A DNA stretch of 64,000 nt from assembly GCF_033406955.1 (NCBI RefSeq), contig NZ_CP137734.1, positions 868,001 to 932,000 on the forward strand. Direction: 5' to 3'. Shown here in pieces: positions 59,965 to 64,000 of the stretch (position 1 is the stretch's first letter; each line of letters starts with the position of its first letter). Source of the stretch: Streptomyces violaceoruber. Its GTDB lineage: Bacteria > Actinomycetota > Actinomycetes > Streptomycetales > Streptomycetaceae. The notes under the pieces are model-generated. The model was not told the origin of the DNA, did not search any database, and saw only the letters and a list, made by a program, of their open reading frames with translations. Both the position numbers and the translations under genes were made by a program.

Positions 59965-61113
59965 ATGGCCGCCGGACCCGTGGCCGAGCGGCTGGCCGCG
60001 CTGGAGCTGGTGGACCACCACTGCCACGGCGCCGTCACCGACGACCTGGACCGCGCGGGTTTCGAGGCCCTGCTCACGGAGGGCGAGGCGTGGCCCGGCG
60101 TCTCCCCCTTCGACAGCCCCGTCGGCCTCGCCGTACGCCGGCACTGCGCGCCCCTGCTGGGTCTGCCGCGCCACTCCCCCGCCGGTGTGTACCTGGCCCG
60201 GCGGTCCGAGCTGGGCGCCGCCGAGGTCAACCGGCGGTTCCTGCGGGCCGCGCGCACCGGCGCGTTCTGCGTGGACACGGGGTACGCCCCGCACCGCGTG
60301 ACCGCACCGGCCGAGCTGGCCGAGGCCGCCGGCGCGAGGGCCTACGAGGTGGTCCGGCTGGAGGGCGTCGCGGAGGCCGTGGCGGCCGGCGGTGTCGAAC
60401 CGGACGCGTACGCGCGCGCGTTCCGCACGGCCGCGTGGGAGGCGGTACGGCGGCCGGGTGTGGTGGCCGTCAAGTCGGTGGCGGCCTACCGCACCGGGTT
60501 CGGCCTGGACCCGGCCCGTCCCTCGCCCGCCGAGGTGACCGAGGCCGCCCGACGCTGGCTGGCGCGCGGCGGCGGCCGGCTCGACGACCCGGTGCTCGTG
60601 CGGCACCTGCTGTGGACCGCCGTGGACCTCGGCCGGCCGCTGCAACTCCACGCCGGGTTCGGCGACAGCGACATCCGCCTGCACCGGGCGGACCCCACCC
60701 TGCTGACGGACTGGCTGCACCTGACCGCCGGCACCATCCCGGTCCTGCTGCTGCACTGCTGGCCGTACCAGCGTCAGGCCGCCTATCTCTGCGCGGTCTT
60801 CGAGCGGGTGTACCTCGACGTGGGGCTCACCCTGCACCACGTCGGGCCCGCGCGGGCGGGCGCGGTCCTCGCGGAGGCACTGGAGATCACGCCGTTCCGC
60901 AAGCTGCTCCACAGCTCCGACGCCTATGGACTGGCCGAGTTCCACCACCTGGGTGCGCTGGCCTTCCGGCAGGGACTGGCCGGTCTGCTGCAGGAGCGGC
61001 TGGACGCCGACGAGCTGTCCCTCCCGGACGCGTTGCGCCTGGTCCGCTGGGTCGGACGGGACAATGCCCGGCGGGTCTACCGGCTGCCCGGCGGCCCGGC
61101 GGACGACGGCTGA
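59965..61113 (+). CDS. Amidohydrolase 2-family protein, FluG N-terminal-like
   Basis: A 382-residue metal-dependent hydrolase of the Amidohydro_2 family. It starts ELVDHHCHGAVTDDLDRAGF with the HxH metal motif, and has PLQLHAGFGDSDIRLHRADP, VLLLHCWPYQRQAAYL and a late LLHSSDAYGL with the metal-binding Asp. In eukaryotic FluG this domain is fused to a glutamine-synthetase domain; here the two are separate adjacent genes. It probably hydrolyses a gamma-glutamyl amide or related product of the synthetase. The ATG comes one base after the upstream TGA. Confidence 0.85.
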   Translation: MAAGPVAERLAALELVDHHCHGAVTDDLDRAGFEALLTEGEAWPGVSPFDSPVGLAVRRHCAPLLGLPRHSPAGVYLARRSELGAAEVNRRFLRAARTGAFCVDTGYAPHRVTAPAELAEAAGARAYEVVRLEGVAEAVAAGGVEPDAYARAFRTAAWEAVRRPGVVAVKSVAAYRTGFGLDPARPSPAEVTEAARRWLARGGGRLDDPVLVRHLLWTAVDLGRPLQLHAGFGDSDIRLHRADPTLLTDWLHLTAGTIPVLLLHCWPYQRQAAYLCAVFERVYLDVGLTLHHVGPARAGAVLAEALEITPFRKLLHSSDAYGLAEFHHLGALAFRQGLAGLLQERLDADELSLPDALRLVRWVGRDNARRVYRLPGGPADDG

Positions 61114-61184
61114 GCGGCGTGGGACGGGTCACAGTCCCGGAGCGCCGCCCGGGAAGCACGAACGGCTGAAAGTATGATCAAGCG

Positions 61185-61721
61185 ATGTCTGACATGACCG
61201 AAACCACGCCGGGCTGGCTGACGAGCGACGAACTCGAAATGGCACGCGCCCGCATGCCGATCCTGTACGTCGAGGCCGTGCCCGTACGGGTGGACGACAG
61301 CGGCGAAGTCACCAGCGTCGGCCTGCTCCTGCGCATCGGGCCCGACGGGACGGTCAGCCGGACGCTGGTCTCCGGGCGGGTGCTGCACCACGAGCGGGTC
61401 CGGGACGCGCTGCTGCGCCATCTGGAGAAGGACCTCGGCCCGGTGGCGCTGCCCCGGGTGCCGCCCTCGCTCCAGCCGTTCACGGTGGCCGAGTACTTCC
61501 CGACGCACGGTGTCACGCCGTACCACGACCCCCGGCAGCACGCGGTCTCGCTCGCCTACGTCGTGCCGGTGACGGGTGACTGCCGGCCGCGCCAGGACGC
61601 GCTGGACCTGGTCTGGTTCGATCCGCGCGAGGCGCTGTCCGAGGCGGTGCGCAGCGAGATGCCGGGCGGGCACGGAGTGCTGCTGAAGCAGGCGCTGGCG
61701 CACGTGGGCTGCGTGGGCTGA
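61185..61721 (+). CDS. NUDIX-like DUF4916 protein
   Basis: A 178-residue protein of the DUF4916 family, related to NUDIX hydrolases. It contains the strands TSVGLLLRIGPDGTVSRTLVSG and AVSLAYVVPVTG, but the canonical GX5EX7REUXEEXGU Nudix box is not recognisable: the helix reads VRDALLRHLEKDLGPV. Hydrolase activity is therefore uncertain. An alternative start is the Met at position 4 (MTETTPGW). It lies 71 bases after the amidohydrolase and converges with mrpG. Confidence 0.8.
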   Translation: MSDMTETTPGWLTSDELEMARARMPILYVEAVPVRVDDSGEVTSVGLLLRIGPDGTVSRTLVSGRVLHHERVRDALLRHLEKDLGPVALPRVPPSLQPFTVAEYFPTHGVTPYHDPRQHAVSLAYVVPVTGDCRPRQDALDLVWFDPREALSEAVRSEMPGGHGVLLKQALAHVGCVG

Positions 61722-61734
61722 GCGCTCCCCGCTG

Positions 61735-62100
61735 CTACTCCTCGCGCCGGTCCCCGTCGCTCAACTGCGGGTCCAGATCGTCCCTGAGCAGGCCCCGGGA
61801 CCCCGTCTGCCCGGTGCGGTAGGCGGAGCGGGCCACCAGGTGGGAGGCGACCGGACTGGTGAGGAACTGGAAGAAGGCGATGAGCGCGAGGGTGCCCACG
61901 TCGGTGCCGTGGCGCAGCCGCAGCGCCACCCCGGTGAGGACGAGGAGCATCCCGAGGGTCTGCGGTTTGGTGGCGGCGTGGCTGCGGGAGAGCACGTCGG
62001 GGAAGCGGACCATCCCGATCACACCGAGGAGGCACTGCAGGCAGCCGAGGAGCAGCAGGACGGTCCCGGCCAGGTCGGCGGCCTCGGCCCAGGCGTTCAC
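61735..62100 (-). CDS. mnhG: Na+/H+ antiporter subunit G (MrpG/MnhG)
   Basis: A 121-residue membrane protein with three helices (AGTVLLLLGCLQCLLGVIGM, then VRFPDVLSRSHAATKPQTLG, the conserved motif). It is the last subunit of the multi-component Mrp cation/proton antiporter. GTG start at 62100 overlaps the mrpF stop by 4 bases. The C-terminal ~35 residues are hydrophilic. The subunit helps assemble the complex rather than transport alone. Confidence 0.92.
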   Translation of the reverse strand: MNAWAEAADLAGTVLLLLGCLQCLLGVIGMVRFPDVLSRSHAATKPQTLGMLLVLTGVALRLRHGTDVGTLALIAFFQFLTSPVASHLVARSAYRTGQTGSRGLLRDDLDPQLSDGDRREE

Positions 62101-62414
62101 CGGTGGTCCTGCCTGCCGTCCGGGCGCACGGCGGGCCGGTCGCGCACGGCGATGAAGCGGGCGATGCCCACCGAGCCGGTGAAGCCGAGGAAGGCGAGCA
62201 CCAGCATCACGGGGAAGTAGAAGGAGTCGCGGTCGTGGGCGGCCTTGACGCCGATGCCGGCGATGATGAGCGCCGCGGCCACGTCCAGGGCGACGGCGCG
62301 GTCCAGCATCGAGGGGCCGTACCAGATGCGGTACAGCAGCAGTGCGCCGGCGACGAGGATCATCGCGAGCGCGGCGACGAGCAGGGCGTCTTCGACGGTG
62401 TGCAGGGTGGTCAC
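62097..62414 (-). CDS. mnhF: Na+/H+ antiporter subunit F (MrpF/MnhF)
   Basis: A 105-residue membrane protein with three helices and the conserved GPSMLDRAVALDVAAALIIA motif of MrpF. It starts at GTG 62414 and overlaps both neighbours by GTGA, as is usual in mrp operons. Works with D, E and G in the antiporter complex. Confidence 0.92.
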   Translation of the reverse strand: MTTLHTVEDALLVAALAMILVAGALLLYRIWYGPSMLDRAVALDVAAALIIAGIGVKAAHDRDSFYFPVMLVLAFLGFTGSVGIARFIAVRDRPAVRPDGRQDHR

Positions 62415-63010
62415 GTCGGGAGGTCACCTTCCGGTACGGGGCGGGCGGCGTCGGCGATGTCCTCGGCGGTGCCGAAGGCGCGGGCGACGAGTTCCTCCAT
62501 GCGCCACACCTGCCGCTGGGCGCCCTCGATCTCGCCGGGGTTGCCCGCGTCCAGGACGTGCAGGAACAGGGTGGCCGTCGACCGGCGCACCTCGATGACG
62601 GAGCCGCCCGGGACGTTGGAGACGGCGACCGCGGTGGCCGTGAGCATGAGGTCGCTGCGCACTCGCAGCGGGACGGCGACGACCGCGGCGTGGTAGGGGC
62701 CCTTGGCGAAGATCTGCCGGGTGACCTCGACGCTGGACGAGAACATGTCGAACAGCAGGTAGGCCGCGAGGCGCAGCACGCCCAGGGGGTGCAGCCGGAG
62801 GCCGATGTCCACGGCGGGCAGCGGGAAGGCCAGGCACAGGCAGACCGCGACGAGGACGCCGTTGACGAGGTTGGCCCAGGACGGGGTGCCCCACAGCAGG
62901 AGCCAGATGACGGTGAGCCAGCCGACGAGCGGCAGGTCGAGCACGCGCCGGCCGCGGCCGACCCGGAAGGACCAGCTGTAGGGGGAACGGTCGCGGAAGA
63001 GGTTGCTCAC
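62411..63010 (-). CDS. mnhE: Na+/H+ antiporter subunit E (MrpE/MnhE)
   Basis: A 199-residue subunit with N-terminal helices (LPLVGWLTVIWLLLWGTPSW, VNGVLVAVCLCLAFPLP) and a soluble C-terminal domain containing FDMFSSSVEVTRQIF and FLHVLDAGNPGEI. GTG at 63010 overlaps mrpD by 4 bases. It belongs to the membrane-embedded antiporter; the family is recognised by the TRQIF/VLD motifs. Confidence 0.92.
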   Translation of the reverse strand: MSNLFRDRSPYSWSFRVGRGRRVLDLPLVGWLTVIWLLLWGTPSWANLVNGVLVAVCLCLAFPLPAVDIGLRLHPLGVLRLAAYLLFDMFSSSVEVTRQIFAKGPYHAAVVAVPLRVRSDLMLTATAVAVSNVPGGSVIEVRRSTATLFLHVLDAGNPGEIEGAQRQVWRMEELVARAFGTAEDIADAARPVPEGDLPT

Positions 63011-64000
63011 CGGCCGAGCACCGCCTCGATGTAGGGGGTACGGGCGAGGAGCTCGGTGGCGGCGGCCTGGGTGAAGGTGGTGAGGGGGCCGCCGAGGACG
63101 GTGTAGGACAGGCCGAGGGCGACGGCGGCCCCGGTGGCCACCAGCATGGGCCAGGGCAGGTGCTTGGTGGTGGTGATGGACTGCCCGAGGAAGCCCGCGG
63201 AGACGACGGCGCCCGCGGGCACCGGCAGCCCGCTCCCGGCTTCGGCCGGCCTGCCGGAGCCGGACGCCTCTCCGGAGCCGGGCGTCTCTGCGGAGCCGGG
63301 TGCCCTCCCCTCCTCGTCGTCACCCGTCTCGTCGTCCGTGTCGTCGTCCTCGGCCGACTCCAGCACGACGCCCTCCTCCTCGGCCCCGGGCGGTGCGTCG
63401 CGCCAGAACGCGAGGTTCCAGACCTTCGCCATGACGTAGAGGGTGAGCAGGCTGGTCGCGGCGGATCCGGCGACGAGGGCCCAGGCCCAGCCGCCGCCGT
63501 CGGCGACGCCCGCGCGCATCAGGCCGAGCTTGCCGATGAATCCGGACAGCGGCGGGATGCCCGCGAGGTTCATGGCGGGCACGAAGAACAGCACGGCGAG
63601 CAGCGGCGCCGTCCTGGCCAGGCCGCCGAGGCGGGTGAGTTCCGTGGTGCCGTCGCGCCGCTCGATGAGTCCGGCGACGAGGAACAGGGTGGTCTGCACG
63701 GTGATGTGGTGGGCCACGTACACGATCGCGCCACTGATCCCGCCGCCGCCCGCGAGGGCGATGCCGAAGACCATGTAGCCGATGTGGCTGATGAGCGTGA
63801 AGGACAGCACCCGCTTCAGGTCGGTCTGGGCGACGGCGCCGAGGATGCCGACGACCATGGAGGCGAGCGCGGCGAGCATCAGCAGGTCGCCCAGGCGGTG
63901 GCCGGGGAAGAGCAGGGTCTGGGTGCGCAGCATCGAGTACACGCCGACCTTGGTCAGCAGTCCGGCGAAGACCGCGGTGACGGGCGCGGGCGCGGTGGGA
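63007..64000 (-). CDS. mnhD: Na+/H+ antiporter subunit D (MrpD/MnhD), 5' end outside window
   Basis: The C-terminal 330 residues of a proton-conducting subunit related to NuoM/N. TAVFAGLLTKVGVYSMLRT holds the conserved Lys in a proton-channel helix, and VLSFTLISHIGYMVFGIAL and NLAGIPPLSGFIGKLGL are typical. A ~60-residue acidic, Ser/Gly-rich insert (ESAEDDDTDDETGDDEEGRA) interrupts the helices before the last two and would sit on the cytoplasmic side. The gene continues beyond base 64000. Confidence 0.92.
   Translation of the reverse strand, partial: PTAPAPVTAVFAGLLTKVGVYSMLRTQTLLFPGHRLGDLLMLAALASMVVGILGAVAQTDLKRVLSFTLISHIGYMVFGIALAGGGGISGAIVYVAHHITVQTTLFLVAGLIERRDGTTELTRLGGLARTAPLLAVLFFVPAMNLAGIPPLSGFIGKLGLMRAGVADGGGWAWALVAGSAATSLLTLYVMAKVWNLAFWRDAPPGAEEEGVVLESAEDDDTDDETGDDEEGRAPGSAETPGSGEASGSGRPAEAGSGLPVPAGAVVSAGFLGQSITTTKHLPWPMLVATGAAVALGLSYTVLGGPLTTFTQAAATELLARTPYIEAVLGR

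Overview
This window is from the chromosome of a Streptomyces species. It is very GC-rich throughout, GTG and even TTG starts are common, many genes overlap by a 4-base GTGA or ATGA, and the families are typical of the genus: a WhiB-like protein, a SpoIIE/RsbW-type phosphatase, a monomeric isocitrate dehydrogenase and a large LuxR regulator of the AbsR2/SCO6993 type. Family content and order recall the S. coelicolor SCO696x-701x region, but that is from memory and was not checked. No insertion sequence, prophage or CRISPR array was seen.

Layout. (1) 1-11 kb: the end of a sugar ABC permease and an alpha-glucosidase, a GAF-SpoIIE-HATPase regulator, an ABC exporter, a flippase-like membrane protein, then a minus-strand glycerol operon: kinase, BFD-type glycerol-3-phosphate dehydrogenase and a FAD/NAD(P) oxidoreductase. 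(2) 11-19.5 kb: a hypothetical protein, an amino-acid permease, an MscS channel, isocitrate dehydrogenase, an N-formylglutamate amidohydrolase and a P450. (3) 19.5-28.5 kb, the most unusual segment: an acidic small protein, an ECF sigma factor and an intracellular subtilase on the minus strand. Divergent from them is a TPR-CHAT protease whose CHAT domain is interrupted by a 20-residue tandem repeat. Next come a LuxR-family ATPase regulator and, divergent from it, an astacin-like zinc protein whose catalytic Glu is Gln. (4) 28.5-33.3 kb: a tRNA-Pro(GGG), decayed gene remnants, a bile-acid/sodium symporter-like protein, a cupin, an oxidoreductase and a broken TMEM175-like gene. (5) 33.3-47.2 kb: a myo-inositol catabolism and uptake cluster (iolC, an aldolase-like gene, iolB, iolD, a GntR regulator, iolG, an iolE-like gene and an ABC importer), plus a LacI regulator and a PhyH dioxygenase. 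Shared inverted-repeat sites lie upstream of several of these genes. (6) 47.2-56 kb: an ankyrin protein, a second identical tRNA-Pro(GGG), a DUF309 protein, CobF, an MFS exporter, a TSUP permease, an acyl-CoA ligase, a thiolase and a monoacylglycerol lipase-like hydrolase. (7) 56-64 kb: a WhiB-like protein, a DUF3140 protein, a HhH protein, a lipoprotein, a GlnA3/FluG-like glutamine synthetase with a partner amidohydrolase, a NUDIX-like protein and the mrpDEFG end of a cation/proton antiporter operon, cut by the window edge.

How the genes work together. The inositol cluster would import inositol through the RbsABC-type transporter and oxidise it (IolG). The product would be dehydrated (IolE-like), hydrolysed (IolD), isomerised (IolB) and phosphorylated (IolC), then perhaps cleaved by the DhnA-like aldolase. 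No iolA is present here. The glycerol operon would phosphorylate glycerol and oxidise the product with soluble flavoproteins. Region 3 looks like a protease-to-sigma-factor signalling locus placed beside a regulator reported to repress antibiotic production.
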